Below, piece by piece: positions 38,419-48,171 of a stretch of 64,000 nucleotides of DNA. The translations under genes and the position numbers were made by a program. The notes under the pieces were generated by a model. It saw nothing but the letters and a program-made list of their open reading frames with translations, searched no databases and was not told the DNA's origin. Position 1 is the first letter of the stretch; each line of letters begins with the position of its first letter. Source of the stretch: Vibrio europaeus (GTDB lineage Bacteria; Pseudomonadota; Gammaproteobacteria; Enterobacterales; Vibrionaceae); the NCBI RefSeq assembly GCF_001695575.1, contig NZ_LUAX01000001.1, positions 930,001-994,000 on the forward strand. The letters run 5' to 3'.

Positions 38419-40542
38419 ATGCATCAATATCTTGCGGTTACGTCCAACGGTTTGGAAAACTTGTTGGTTGAAGAGTTAACTAAGCTAGGGATCACTAATG
38501 CCAAACCTGTTCAAGCAGGGGTACGCTTTAAAGCATCAAATGAGCAAATTTATCGTTGTTGCTTATGGAGTCGCTTAGCGTCGCGTTTCGTCCGTGTGCT
38601 ATCTGAGTTCACTTGTAACGATGATATGGATCTCTACCTAGCAACTTCTTCAGTGAACTGGGTCAATCAATTCCATAGTTCGAAGATGTTTGTTGTTGAT
38701 TTCAATGGTACTAACCGTGAAATCCGCAATAGCCAGTACGGCGCAATGAAAGTGAAAGATGCCGTAGTGGATAGTTTCGAGAAAAAGAACTTGCCAAGAC
38801 CGTCGATCAGTAAAGATCGTGCCGATCTTCGTATCCATGTTCGTTTGCATCGTGATAAAGCGATTCTTGGTGTGGATATGGTGGGTGGCGGCCTTCATCA
38901 ACGTGGCTATCGCCCTGAATCTGGTCGTGCGCCGCTTCGCGAAACACTAGCAGCTGCCATTATCCTGCGTAGTGGCTGGAGTGCTGATAAGCCGCTTTTA
39001 GACCCTATGTGTGGCTCTGGTACGCTATTGATTGAAGCGGCCATGATGGCGGCAAACATGGCACCTGGCGTGAACCGTGAGAAATGGGGCTTTGAATCAC
39101 TAGAAGACTTTGAACCTGAGCTTTGGGCTGAGATTAAATCGGAAGCCGCAGTACAGGCGAGAAAAGGTGTCAAAAAAGTTGACACTAAGTTTTTTGGCTT
39201 TGATAACGACGCGCGAGTGCTTAAAACCGCAAAAGACAACGCGCGTCGAGCAGGTGTTGACTCTCTGATTGAATTTAACCTTGGTGATGCCGCGCAAGTT
39301 AAGCGTCCTCAAGCGTTTGAAGCGGGCGTTATTGTTTCAAACCCACCATACGGTGAGCGTTTAGGTACTCATCCTGGCTTGATTGCTCTGTACACGGCAT
39401 TTGGTGCTCAGCTGAAATCCGAATTCGGTGGCTGCCAAGCGTCTATTTTCTCTAGCTCTGATGAGCTTCTAAGCTGTTTGCGCATGCGTGCAGACAAACA
39501 GTTCAAACTGAATAACGGTGCGTTACCGTGTCACCAGAAGAACTACTCAATTAGTGACCGTCCGGTTGAAAATAAAGGTGACAATGTCACTGAATCACTA
39601 ATTGCCCCTGATTTCTCAAACCGCTTGAAGAAGAACATTGCCAAAATTGGTAAATGGGCGCGTAAAGAAAAGCTCGATTGCTACCGTATCTATGATGCAG
39701 ACTTACCGGAATACAATGTTGCGATTGATATTTACCTCGATCACCTAGTAATCCAAGAATACGCGGCACCAAAGAATATCCCTGAAGAAAAGGCTAAGCG
39801 TCGTCTAACGGATATCATTCGTGCAGCCATTCAAGTAACGGGTACAGAAGCGAATAAAGTTGTACTTAAAGTTCGTGAGAAGCAGAAAGGGCGTTCACAG
39901 TACCAAAAGCTGTCTCAAGAGTCTGAAACACTCAATGTGCAAGAGTATGGTGTGCAGCTTAAAGTAAACCTGCATGACTACTTAGATACAGGCCTGTTCT
40001 TAGATCATAAGATTACTCGTCGCAAACTCGGTGAAATGGCTCAAGGTAAAGACTTCTTAAATCTGTTTGCTTATACCGGATCTGGCACAGTGCATGCTGC
40101 TTGTGGCGGCGCTAAATCAACAACAACGGTTGATATGTCGAATACCTATCTAGAGTGGGCAAAAGAGAACATGAAGCTGAATGGTCAAGTTGGTCGTCAG
40201 CATAGATTCGAGCAAGCAGATTGCCTGCAGTGGCTTGAACGCTCAACGGCACAATTTGATCTTATCTTTATCGATCCGCCAACGTTCTCCAACTCAAAGC
40301 GTATGGAACAAAGCTTTGACGTACAGCGTGACCATATTCAGTTAATGAAGAACCTTAAGCGCCTGCTTCGTAATGGCGGTACGATCGTGTTCTCAAACAA
40401 CAAGCGTCACTTTAAGATGGATATGGAAGGTTTGGATGAACTTGGTTTAACTGCGAAGAATATTTCACACCAAACTTTACCAATGGATTTTTCTCGCAAT
40501 AAACACATTCATAACTGCTGGGTTTTGACTCACAAGGAATAG
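38419..40542 (+). CDS. rlmKL: Bifunctional 23S rRNA m2G2445/m7G2069 methyltransferase RlmKL
   Basis: 707 aa fusion of two methyltransferases. N-terminal THUMP domain (~residues 45-155), RlmL MTase ([14 protein letters not shown] and catalytic [10 protein letters not shown]), then RlmK MTase ([17 protein letters not shown] and [11 protein letters not shown]). Acts on 23S rRNA helix 74. Carries an internal matS site. The following glutaredoxin-like gene begins 10 bp later. Confidence 0.96.
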   Translation: MHQYLAVTSNGLENLLVEELTKLGITNAKPVQAGVRFKASNEQIYRCCLWSRLASRFVRVLSEFTCNDDMDLYLATSSVNWVNQFHSSKMFVVDFNGTNREIRNSQYGAMKVKDAVVDSFEKKNLPRPSISKDRADLRIHVRLHRDKAILGVDMVGGGLHQRGYRPESGRAPLRETLAAAIILRSGWSADKPLLDPMCGSGTLLIEAAMMAANMAPGVNREKWGFESLEDFEPELWAEIKSEAAVQARKGVKKVDTKFFGFDNDARVLKTAKDNARRAGVDSLIEFNLGDAAQVKRPQAFEAGVIVSNPPYGERLGTHPGLIALYTAFGAQLKSEFGGCQASIFSSSDELLSCLRMRADKQFKLNNGALPCHQKNYSISDRPVENKGDNVTESLIAPDFSNRLKKNIAKIGKWARKEKLDCYRIYDADLPEYNVAIDIYLDHLVIQEYAAPKNIPEEKAKRRLTDIIRAAIQVTGTEANKVVLKVREKQKGRSQYQKLSQESETLNVQEYGVQLKVNLHDYLDTGLFLDHKITRRKLGEMAQGKDFLNLFAYTGSGTVHAACGGAKSTTTVDMSNTYLEWAKENMKLNGQVGRQHRFEQADCLQWLERSTAQFDLIFIDPPTFSNSKRMEQSFDVQRDHIQLMKNLKRLLRNGGTIVFSNNKRHFKMDMEGLDELGLTAKNISHQTLPMDFSRNKHIHNCWVLTHKE
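39578..39590. other. matS site (MatP binding)
   Basis: GTGACAATGTCAC, exact consensus match, inside rlmKL. Confidence 0.85.
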
Positions 40543-40552
40543 TAGGTCACAC

Positions 40553-40795
40553 GTGATCACTTTATACAGTACAGAAGGGTGCCATCTATGTGAGATGGCA
40601 TTTGACCTTGCAAAACAGCTCAATATTTCTCATCAGGTCGAGATTGTCGATATTACTTTCGACGATGAATTGTTTTCTCGTTACGGCGTCACCATTCCGG
40701 TGCTGAATTATCAAGGTAACGAGCTTAATTGGCCGTTTGATTTACAACAATTACAGCTTTGGTTAGACGAAAATGGCATTACTGACAATAAATAA
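40553..40795 (+). CDS. Glutaredoxin-like protein (DUF836 family)
   Basis: 80 aa with thioredoxin fold: YSTEGCHLCEMAF gives a CxxC redox motif, and IPVLNYQG holds the cis-Pro. GTG start at 40553. It overlaps the start of uup by 23 bp, and the trio rlmKL-this gene-uup is a typical Vibrio operon. Redox partner unknown. Confidence 0.85.
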   Translation: MITLYSTEGCHLCEMAFDLAKQLNISHQVEIVDITFDDELFSRYGVTIPVLNYQGNELNWPFDLQQLQLWLDENGITDNK

Positions 40796-42689
40796 TGGAT
40801 TACTGGCCTATGGTGATCATCCTCTTCTAGATAATGCAGATTTTGCGTTGCAAGAGAATGAACGCGTTTGTTTGGTTGGTAGAAACGGTGCGGGTAAATC
40901 CACATTAATGAAAGTGCTTGCCGGTGAGGTGGTACTCGATGATGGAAAGCTAACAGTTACCCAAGATGTTGTCGTTTCACGCCTAGAGCAAGATCCACCA
41001 AGAAACCAAGAAGGCACTGTGTTCGATTATGTTGCTGGTGGACTAGCAGAAATCGGCGAGCAGATTAAGATCTATCAAGATCAGCTCGATCTGATTGCGG
41101 TTGACCCATCAGAGCAGAACATCAATAAGCTTGCACGTATCCAAGAAAACCTTGAACACTCTGGTGCTTGGCGCTTTGAAGACCGTATTAAGAACGTGCT
41201 CGCTGCGCTTAAGCTCGACGGTCACACCAAACTGACTGACCTTTCTGGTGGTTGGCAACGTAAAGCAGCGCTTGCGAGAGCACTGGTTCGCGATCCAGAC
41301 GTATTATTACTTGATGAGCCAACTAACCACCTTGATGTTACGACGATTGAATGGCTAGAGAACTTCCTCAAAGATTTCCGTGGCTCGATTATCTTCATTT
41401 CTCATGACCGTGCGTTCATCAAATCTATGGCGACACGTATTGTTGACCTTGATCGCGGCAAACTGGCTTCTTTCCCGGGTAACTATGACAACTACCTAGT
41501 TGATAAAGAAGAGATGCTCAGAGTCGAAGAGATGCAGAATGCAGAATTTGATAAAAAGCTCGCTCAAGAAGAAGTTTGGATTCGTCAAGGTATCAAGGCT
41601 CGACGTACCCGTAACGAAGGGCGTGTACGTGCGCTTAAGAAACTACGAGAAGAGCGAAGTGACCGTCGCGAAGTGCAGGGCAAAGCGAATATCCAGATTG
41701 ATGATGCGTCACGCTCAGGCAAGATTGTCTTTGAAGCGAAGAACATCAACTATGACATTGATGGCAAGTCGATAGTTAAGGATTTCTCTTTCAACATCAT
41801 GCGTGGTGATCGCATCGCCCTGATTGGCCCGAATGGTTGTGGTAAGAGTACATTACTTAAACTGTTGCTAGATGAGCTTCAGCCTCAGTCCGGCAAGCTT
41901 CACTGTGGTACTAAGCTCGAAGTGGCTTATTTTGACCAATATCGTGAAGTGCTTGATCCTGAAAAGTCGGTGATTGATAACTTAGCTGATGGCAAACAAG
42001 AAGTCATGGTTGGCGGACGTCAGCGACATGCGTTGAGCTATCTGCAAGATTTCCTATTTGCACCTAAACGCGCTCGTACTCCTGTGAAAGCACTTTCTGG
42101 AGGCGAGAAAAACCGACTCTTGTTAGCAAGAATCTTCCTAAGACCAAACAACTTGTTGGTGCTCGATGAACCAACCAACGATTTAGATATCGAAACTTTG
42201 GAACTTTTAGAAGATTTGCTTGCCAATTATCAGGGTACGCTTTTACTTGTCAGCCACGATCGTCAGTTTGTTGATAACACAGTAATGACAAGTTGGATTT
42301 TTGAAGGTGAAGGCGTTATTGAGGAATTTGTTGGTGGTTATCACGATGCGCAGCAGCAACGCATTCAAACTCAGAAGGCTCGTGCGTCTGAAAAACCAAC
42401 AAAAAGCATTAAACAGGTTGAGGAAACTCCCAAAACCGCTGCAGTAAAGAACAAGCCTAAGAAGTTATCTTATAAACTGCAGCGAGAGTTAGAGGCATTG
42501 CCAGCCAAACTTGAAGAGTTAGAAGCAGACATTGAAAGCTTACAAGAGCAAGTAAACAGCGCTGATTTCTTTTCAAAACCCGTCGGGCAAACGCAACCCG
42601 TATTAGATAAGCTGACTGCTACAGAGCAGGAGCTTGAAATTGCCTTCGAACGCTGGGAAGAGCTCGAAGCAATGCAACAGGAAAGTTAA
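40773..42689 (+). CDS. uup: ABC-F ATPase Uup
   Basis: 638 aa, two ABC domains without TM segments: Walker A GRNGAGKST and GPNGCGKST, signatures LSGGWQRK and LSGGEKNR, Walker B LLLDEPTNHLD and LVLDEPTNDLD. The inter-domain linker and C-terminal coiled coil (KLSYKLQRELEALPAKLEEL) are Uup-specific; the coiled coil binds DNA in E. coli. ABC-F proteins act on ribosomes; Uup loss raises precise transposon excision. Confidence 0.95.
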   Translation: MALLTINNGLLAYGDHPLLDNADFALQENERVCLVGRNGAGKSTLMKVLAGEVVLDDGKLTVTQDVVVSRLEQDPPRNQEGTVFDYVAGGLAEIGEQIKIYQDQLDLIAVDPSEQNINKLARIQENLEHSGAWRFEDRIKNVLAALKLDGHTKLTDLSGGWQRKAALARALVRDPDVLLLDEPTNHLDVTTIEWLENFLKDFRGSIIFISHDRAFIKSMATRIVDLDRGKLASFPGNYDNYLVDKEEMLRVEEMQNAEFDKKLAQEEVWIRQGIKARRTRNEGRVRALKKLREERSDRREVQGKANIQIDDASRSGKIVFEAKNINYDIDGKSIVKDFSFNIMRGDRIALIGPNGCGKSTLLKLLLDELQPQSGKLHCGTKLEVAYFDQYREVLDPEKSVIDNLADGKQEVMVGGRQRHALSYLQDFLFAPKRARTPVKALSGGEKNRLLLARIFLRPNNLLVLDEPTNDLDIETLELLEDLLANYQGTLLLVSHDRQFVDNTVMTSWIFEGEGVIEEFVGGYHDAQQQRIQTQKARASEKPTKSIKQVEETPKTAAVKNKPKKLSYKLQRELEALPAKLEELEADIESLQEQVNSADFFSKPVGQTQPVLDKLTATEQELEIAFERWEELEAMQQES

Positions 42690-42695
42690 CAACTA

Positions 42696-44360
42696 ATGAG
42701 TAGCAAGATTTTTAAAATTTCAGCAGTAGCGACAACGATCGCTGCTTCATTCGCAGCTAATGCGGCTCTGTATGATGTGTATTTGGAAGCCCCAGAAGGT
42801 ACAAGTACCAATCTCCTTACGTACGGTGTAGCGATTTCTCCAGAAACGGTCAAGAGTGGTACAAATACATGTTGGGATGAAGCATGTGACAAGACTACAT
42901 CTATAATGGCGACGGAAGTAAAGCGCTACCGTGAGGGGTTTAACTACCGTGATGAAGCTCCATTTTTCTTGCCATTTGGTTGGGATTATCTTGATGATAA
43001 TTGGGATGGGTTCAAACGATACTGCCGAGACTATCTAGGCTATGCAGATACCCTTTGTGAAAACTGGGCGACTGCGCAGTATACCAACGGTTATGCAAGG
43101 GAGCAGGGTGGTAATTATGATAGCTCTATCGCTTATCTTGATGTTAATCGCAATGGTACGGCAACTGAAGTTCAGTCGCAAAATGCGGTAGTTAATTCAG
43201 TTATTGATGACGGATCTATCAAAGCAGTTGGCAGTACACAGGATAGCACTGTTACTAGCTATAGAAGCTTAAAGGGCTTTGTTGGCGCGACTGATTTTAC
43301 TACATCAGACACTGAAATTATTTCAGCTAACTACTGGACACAGAAAACTCTAACAGCTGGTACTTTTACTGTCGGAAGTATTGTTCGCGATAATGTAGAG
43401 GTAAACAATAAAATCATTTCGACTTCGAAACCTACTATTTGGCGAAATAGTGCCCCTTTATCGACAGAAATTAACTGGCAGGGCAATAGAACAGAGAATG
43501 GAAACTCTAAAGCTCAAGGTAGTGTTAGGGATATAATCGAAGACAGTGCTACTCCAACTACATTGTATGCCGTAGGTTACACATCGGATAATGAAGTTAG
43601 GTTGAAAGCGGCTGTATTTAAATCTACTGATAGTGGAAGCACTTGGAGTACAGGGACTCTAGTTGATGGTTTCCCATTTGCTACTGAAGAATATGTTAAT
43701 CAGACTTTACAAGCAGTAAACAACAATAAGAAAGCAATTGGTACAGCTAAACTGCGAAGAGCACTAAACGGAGCGTATTCCAATACCCTGTTTTATGTGC
43801 CAGATGTATCTGTGGCAACTCCAAAATATACGGAGTTTAGTGGAAGTATTTTCTTTGAAGGGGCGAATGGTCTAGCGGGCAATATTAACAACCATAACGA
43901 CGTTGTTGGTACTGTTGATTTTGAAACGCACGCTGAAACTAATGGTAAGCCCCGTGCTCAACGAGCCTTCATTACTAATCTAGGAACAGCGCCGGGAACA
44001 GTTCCAGGTTCAGCAGCACCAATCGGAGGTCAAGCGCGTTACCTTGATGACCTCACTAACGGTTCAGCGAGCACCGATAACAACCAGTTCCGTATTATTC
44101 AGGCGGCGGATATTAATGATGCGGGCGTGATTGCTGCAACCGCTTATTACTGTGCTGGTGGCTTTGATAGTACGGCTATCGACGCTAAGTGTACAGCAGG
44201 TGCATCTTTGGCTGGCGTTAAGCTAGTTCCTATTTCAGGTAGAACGGCTAACGATATTACTCCACGTCCAGTGACTCAAACAACGGTTGAGCGTCAGGGT
44301 GGTAGTCTAGGAATTTTGGTATTGACTGTATTAGGTCTTCTAGGGTTCCGTAGAAAATAG
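42696..44360 (+). CDS. DUF3466 family secreted protein with GlyGly-CTERM anchor
   Basis: 554 aa. Signal peptide (ISAVATTIAASFAANA-ALYDVY), a large beta-rich extracytoplasmic region with a Cys-rich part (CWDEACDK, YCRDYLGYADTLCENW) and HAF-like repeat elements (INNHNDVVGTVDF, INDAGVIAATAYY). The C-terminus QGGSLGILVLTVLGLLGFRRK is a GlyGly-CTERM sorting tail, which in Vibrio is cut by rhombosortase for surface delivery via type II secretion. Located 6 bp after uup. Function unknown. Confidence 0.85.
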   Translation: MSSKIFKISAVATTIAASFAANAALYDVYLEAPEGTSTNLLTYGVAISPETVKSGTNTCWDEACDKTTSIMATEVKRYREGFNYRDEAPFFLPFGWDYLDDNWDGFKRYCRDYLGYADTLCENWATAQYTNGYAREQGGNYDSSIAYLDVNRNGTATEVQSQNAVVNSVIDDGSIKAVGSTQDSTVTSYRSLKGFVGATDFTTSDTEIISANYWTQKTLTAGTFTVGSIVRDNVEVNNKIISTSKPTIWRNSAPLSTEINWQGNRTENGNSKAQGSVRDIIEDSATPTTLYAVGYTSDNEVRLKAAVFKSTDSGSTWSTGTLVDGFPFATEEYVNQTLQAVNNNKKAIGTAKLRRALNGAYSNTLFYVPDVSVATPKYTEFSGSIFFEGANGLAGNINNHNDVVGTVDFETHAETNGKPRAQRAFITNLGTAPGTVPGSAAPIGGQARYLDDLTNGSASTDNNQFRIIQAADINDAGVIAATAYYCAGGFDSTAIDAKCTAGASLAGVKLVPISGRTANDITPRPVTQTTVERQGGSLGILVLTVLGLLGFRRK

Positions 44361-44376
44361 GTTAAATTGTAAACAA

Positions 44377-44415
44377 GGGCACAGGTTCACAGTTTTGAAT
44401 CTGTGCCTTTTTTTT
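44377..44415 (+). terminator. Terminator of the uup/DUF3466 unit
   Basis: GGCACAG / CTGTGCC stem with partial inner pairing and eight T residues. Confidence 0.88.
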
Positions 44416-44564
44416 AGCTTGAATTCACCGTTCTTTTGATCGAATCTTAATTGGGAAGCCATAAAAGCTTCACATTAATCGGTTTTCAGGATCTTACAAA
44501 GATCGCTGTTGGCAGGTTAAGAAAGTAGTACGTTAAGAAACATTTTATGTATGAGGACGACACT

Positions 44565-44738
44565 ATGAAGAGACAAAAGCGTGACCGCTTAGAGCGAGCT
44601 CAATCTCAAGGATATAAAGCAGGCCTGAGTGGTCGCTCTATGGAGGCATGTCCATACCAGCAGATGGATGCTCGATCTTATTGGCTTGGTGGTTGGCGCG
44701 ATGCCAGAGAAGATAAACACTCTGGTCTCTACAAATAA
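44565..44738 (+). CDS. rmf: Ribosome modulation factor
   Basis: 57 aa basic protein that dimerises 70S ribosomes to inactive 100S particles in stationary phase. Sequence MKRQKRDRLERAQSQGYKAG, SKEACPYQ-like SMEACPYQQMDARSYWLGGWRDARED is diagnostic. ATG at 44565 with GAGGAC upstream. Next to fabA, as in E. coli. Confidence 0.97.
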   Translation: MKRQKRDRLERAQSQGYKAGLSGRSMEACPYQQMDARSYWLGGWRDAREDKHSGLYK

Positions 44739-44767
44739 CACTCATTCCACATACAACAAAGGAACTT

Positions 44768-44786
44768 AGCCCCGAAAGGGGCTTTT
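44768..44786 (+). terminator. rmf terminator
   Basis: AGCCCC-GAAA-GGGGCT followed by TTTT. Confidence 0.85.
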
Positions 44787-44828
44787 AAGTTGGCATTTAA
44801 TGCACTATAACTAAATATTTCGGTTACA

Positions 44829-44855
44829 AAAAAGCGACTCAAGTGAGTCGCTTTT
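44829..44855 (-). terminator. fabA terminator
   Basis: AAAAGCGACTC / GAGTCGCTTTT stem just past the fabA stop; on the minus strand it ends in TTTTTT. Confidence 0.9.
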
Positions 44856-44871
44856 GGAAAATACAGAGTGC

Positions 44872-45390
44872 TTAGAAAGCAGATGTGTCTTGGAAAAGAC
44901 CCACTTTAAGATCTTTCGCTACGTAAATTTCTTTACCGTCAACAAGGACACGACCGTCAGCAAGGCCCATAACTAGTTTGCGGTTAACTACGCGCTTCAT
45001 GTGAATTTCGTACGTCACTTTTTTCGCTGTAGGTAGGATTTGACCCGTGAACTTCACTTCGCCAACACCTAGAGCACGACCTTTACCTTTGCCGCCAACC
45101 CAGCCAAGGAAGAAACCCACTAGCTGCCACATTGCGTCAAGGCCAAGACAGCCTGGCATTACTGGGTCGCCAGGGAAGTGGCAGTCAAAGAACCATAGAT
45201 CTGGAGTAATATCTAGCTCAGCTAGAATCAGACCCTTACCGAAATCACCTTCAGTCTCAGACATCTTAGTGACGCGATCCATCATCAGCATATTTGGCGC
45301 AGGTAGTTGAGGGTAACCAGGACCAAACAATTCGCCTTGGCTAGACGCTAGAAGATCTTCACGGTTATAAGAATCACGTTTGTTTTGCAT
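44872..45390 (-). CDS. fabA: 3-hydroxydecanoyl-ACP dehydratase/isomerase FabA
   Basis: 172 aa hotdog-fold enzyme that dehydrates 3-hydroxydecanoyl-ACP and isomerises the product to cis-3, starting unsaturated fatty acid synthesis. Active-site His and Asp are in [22 protein letters not shown] at 45390 ([12 protein letters not shown]) has GGAG 9 bp before and matches the family; a TTG two codons upstream is less likely. Upstream FabR and FadR sites match known E. coli control. Confidence 0.97.
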   Translation of the reverse strand: MQNKRDSYNREDLLASSQGELFGPGYPQLPAPNMLMMDRVTKMSETEGDFGKGLILAELDITPDLWFFDCHFPGDPVMPGCLGLDAMWQLVGFFLGWVGGKGKGRALGVGEVKFTGQILPTAKKVTYEIHMKRVVNRKLVMGLADGRVLVDGKEIYVAKDLKVGLFQDTSAF

Positions 45391-45425
45391 TATCAATTAC
45401 TCCGATTTTTGATAGCAGCATGTTA

Positions 45426-45442
45426 GTGAACACGTGTACGCT
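45426..45442 (-). promoter_or_regulatory. Probable FabR operator of fabA
   Basis: Minus-strand AGCGTACACGTGTTCAC fits the FabR palindrome (AGCGTACA-N2-TGTTCGCT-like) known upstream of E. coli fabA and fabB, 36-52 bp before the start codon. Confidence 0.7.
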
Positions 45443-45443
45443 A

Positions 45444-45458
45444 AACAACTCCGATCAG
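45444..45458 (-). promoter_or_regulatory. Probable FadR activator site of fabA
   Basis: Minus-strand CTGATCGGAGTTGTT matches the FadR core CTGGTCCGACNTGTT at most positions and lies just upstream of the FabR site, the same arrangement as in E. coli. Confidence 0.55.
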
Positions 45459-45481
45459 TCGATTTATGAGCGAAATTTTGT

Positions 45482-47128
45482 TCAAACGAACCAGTTTTTG
45501 ATGCGCTCCACAATTCCTTGCGGGTGCTCGTGTCTTTCAAAGTTTTCAATACGTTGCGCTATTTTACTAATAACGCTTTCTTCATCTTCACCGCGGAAAG
45601 GCTTACCCATAATGATAGGAATTGCCTCGTCCACTGTCGATACAGACCAGATATGGAACTCGTCTTTTTTAATGCTCTCAACCACGTCTTTGTTAAGCGA
45701 CAAATGTTTGAGGTTTGACTTAGGTAAAACAACGCCTTGCTCGCCAGTTAAACCTTGATGCTTACAGACGTGGTAAAAACCTTCAATCTTTTCATTTAAA
45801 CCGCCAACGGCTTGCACACGGCCAAACTGGTCAACAGCGCCTGTCACAGCAATTTGCTGATTGATAGGGTATTCAGAGAGTGCTGAAACGAAAGAGCAAA
45901 GTTCTGCCAACGTTGCACTGTCGCCATCGACTTCACTATAAGATTGCTCGAATACGACGGAAGCCGAATATGGCAAAGGCTCATCCAGCTGTAGTGCACT
46001 GCTTACAAATGCTTGCATGATCATCATGCCTTTTGCATGCAGGTTGCCGCCTAGTTCAGCTTTGCGCTCAACGTCAGAGATGTCGCCGTCACCAAAGTGG
46101 ATAACACATGAGATTCGAGCAGGCTCACCGTAAGACATTGGGTGGCCTGGGACATCAATAACAGTCAGGCCGTTTACCTGACCAATGCATTCGCCTTGCG
46201 TTTCGATGATGACTTGCCCGTCAGTAATGTCTGTCAGTGCACGCTCTGGCAGGTAGGCTTCGCGATGGTATTTGGCATCTAAAGCTTGCTCAAGATCTTG
46301 CTCGGAAAGTACCTTGTTATTCGATGTGAGTAACGCTTCTTGAAACAGAGAAAGGTACCAAAGAACCTCGATCGGCATGTAGTTTTGATCTTCGGTGTAA
46401 CGCGCTCCGGCATTCATTAAACGGTGAATTGCGCCAAAAGAAAGAGTAGGCAGCTCATATTTTTTAATAAGCCACGCAAGAAACCCTAAATATTGTTCAA
46501 TAGTCTGACTGTTTACCGCGAACTCATCTTCAATCTCAGTAAACATAGCGAGTCCGTTATACAGCTCAGGCTCTAAGTACTCAAAGTCAGCAATTTGGTG
46601 ACGGTCACCAACCAAGACGATTTTTATGTCATAAGTTTTAGCTGGTGGACAGGTGGCGATCTTTTGTGGATTGGCGTTAATTGGGCTAACGGCTTGACCT
46701 AATAGAACGGACTTTAGAGTTTGCCAACTTGCTGGGTTAGCGAGCAACAATGTCGCGGGAATCACCAGATAGCCACCATCTGTTTGCTCAAGCAGGCCAC
46801 TACTAGAAGTGACGGTGTCACCCATGTCGTTGCAAGTGTATGAGCCCAGAAGCGTCGCAATGTTCAATGACTCAGTGGTAGAGACTGGTTTTTGACCAAT
46901 AAACTTTTTCAGTCCATCTTTAATAAGATTGCGGTAGAACGAGTTGTCAGTGGAATTAATGATAAGTAAGCGGCTAAAGCCCTTGATAGCACTTAACGTT
47001 TCCAATGATTGCTTAAGGCGTGGTTGAATATCGAAGAAATCAACGTTATCCAGTTCATCGAATCGTTGGATCTGTGCGTCAAATTGTGAATATTGTGGTG
47101 TGACAGCGTGCCAGCTTTCTTGGTTCAT
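45482..47128 (-). CDS. lonH: Lon-like ATP-dependent protease family protein (LonH/YcbZ)
   Basis: 548 aa. The C-terminal Lon protease domain is clear: catalytic Ser in SEVDGDSATLAELCSF and catalytic Lys in GLNEKIEGFY, with PYSASVVFEQSYSEVDG around. The N-terminal half is the degenerate AAA-like region of the family, without an obvious Walker A. Sits between fabA and matP as ycbZ does in E. coli. Substrates unknown. Contains a matS site. Confidence 0.92.
   Translation of the reverse strand: MNQESWHAVTPQYSQFDAQIQRFDELDNVDFFDIQPRLKQSLETLSAIKGFSRLLIINSTDNSFYRNLIKDGLKKFIGQKPVSTTESLNIATLLGSYTCNDMGDTVTSSSGLLEQTDGGYLVIPATLLLANPASWQTLKSVLLGQAVSPINANPQKIATCPPAKTYDIKIVLVGDRHQIADFEYLEPELYNGLAMFTEIEDEFAVNSQTIEQYLGFLAWLIKKYELPTLSFGAIHRLMNAGARYTEDQNYMPIEVLWYLSLFQEALLTSNNKVLSEQDLEQALDAKYHREAYLPERALTDITDGQVIIETQGECIGQVNGLTVIDVPGHPMSYGEPARISCVIHFGDGDISDVERKAELGGNLHAKGMMIMQAFVSSALQLDEPLPYSASVVFEQSYSEVDGDSATLAELCSFVSALSEYPINQQIAVTGAVDQFGRVQAVGGLNEKIEGFYHVCKHQGLTGEQGVVLPKSNLKHLSLNKDVVESIKKDEFHIWSVSTVDEAIPIIMGKPFRGEDEESVISKIAQRIENFERHEHPQGIVERIKNWFV
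46811..46823. other. matS site (MatP binding)
   Basis: GTGACGGTGTCAC, exact consensus match, inside lonH and ~0.5 kb from matP. Confidence 0.85.
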
Positions 47129-47299
47129 TAAATCAGTTCATGTACTTAAAATGGATGAAAATTATATAGAAAAACCCCATCGGGAGATATAGATAATTTT
47201 ATCTGATGATCTTGATCGCTTTTCGATTACAATGGGGATTGTAACTTTTATCACTTAGGGTTACGCTGTCACCTAGAACGTTAACGGAATGGCTTTGCA

Positions 47300-47746
47300 A
47301 TGAAATATCAACAGCTTGAAAACTTAGAGTGTGGTTGGAAGTGGAATTACTTGATCAATAAATGGAAGGCGGGTGAAGCGATCACTCGTCACATTGATAC
47401 GAGTGAGGCGGATGCAGCAGTCAACGAGCTTCGCCAGTTAGAACACGAGCCAACGAAAGTTCTTGAGTGGATTGAGAGTCACATGTCGCCAGAGCTTGAA
47501 AACAAGCTTAAGCAAGCTATTCGTGCTAAACGCAAACGTCATTTTAACGCAGAGCAAATTCACACTAAGAAAAAATCGATAGACCTCGACTATCGCGTAT
47601 GGGAAAAGTTATCCCACCGAGCGAATGAGCTTGGCTGTACTTTGTCAGATGCAATTGAATACTTGCTGTCTGAAGCGTCCCGTAGTGAAAAAGCAAGTAA
47701 AGCCGTAAGCAGTTTGAAGGAAGATTTAACTAAGTTACTCGACTAA
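47300..47746 (+). CDS. matP: Ter macrodomain organiser MatP
   Basis: 148 aa. N-terminal four-helix part (MKYQQLENLECGWKWNYLINKWKAGE), then a ribbon-helix-helix DNA-binding segment (KKSIDLDYRVWEKLSHRANELGCTLSDAIEYLL) and C-terminal coiled coil. Binds matS sites as a dimer and compacts the terminus. The upstream region holds GTTACGCTGTCAC (47260-47272), one mismatch from matS, which may allow autoregulation. Confidence 0.96.
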   Translation: MKYQQLENLECGWKWNYLINKWKAGEAITRHIDTSEADAAVNELRQLEHEPTKVLEWIESHMSPELENKLKQAIRAKRKRHFNAEQIHTKKKSIDLDYRVWEKLSHRANELGCTLSDAIEYLLSEASRSEKASKAVSSLKEDLTKLLD

Positions 47747-47758
47747 CAAGGAGAGTTT

Positions 47759-48070
47759 ATGCTGTATGTTATTCTTATCGCGTCTATCGTGATTTTTTGG
47801 TTAGTGGCGGTTGATAGGCCGGTTCTAAAAGTGACGTTTTCTGACGGTAAAATTACTCGCGAAAAAGGGCATTTTCCACCGAGCTTTAAACATAATGTAG
47901 TGGAGATTGCAGAACGCACGCCTTTTAGTGGCGAGTTAAAAGTATATCAACAGCGCACTGGCACTAAACTTGTTATGTCGAAACAGGTGCCAAAGAAAGT
48001 GCAACAACGAATCCGCAATGTGTTCCCGCATCAAGGTTTTCGTAGTAAAGGCAAGAAACATACTGGCTGA
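47759..48070 (+). CDS. DUF3634 family small membrane protein
   Basis: 103 aa. One N-terminal TM (VILIASIVIFWLVAV), then a basic cytosolic part (VLKVTFSDGKITREKGHFPPSFKHNVVEIA). It matches the Vibrio/Shewanella DUF3634 family. Starts 12 bp after matP with a good SD (AAGGAGAG), so it is probably co-transcribed with matP. Function unknown. Confidence 0.82.
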   Translation: MLYVILIASIVIFWLVAVDRPVLKVTFSDGKITREKGHFPPSFKHNVVEIAERTPFSGELKVYQQRTGTKLVMSKQVPKKVQQRIRNVFPHQGFRSKGKKHTG

Positions 48071-48171
48071 TACACTTATCAGTTTCTACCGTTCATCATC
48101 TCACCCCAAAATCGATTATCTCCAAGTTCAAAGTAATACGCGATTTGCTACTTTGAGCTCGGAGGTAACCT

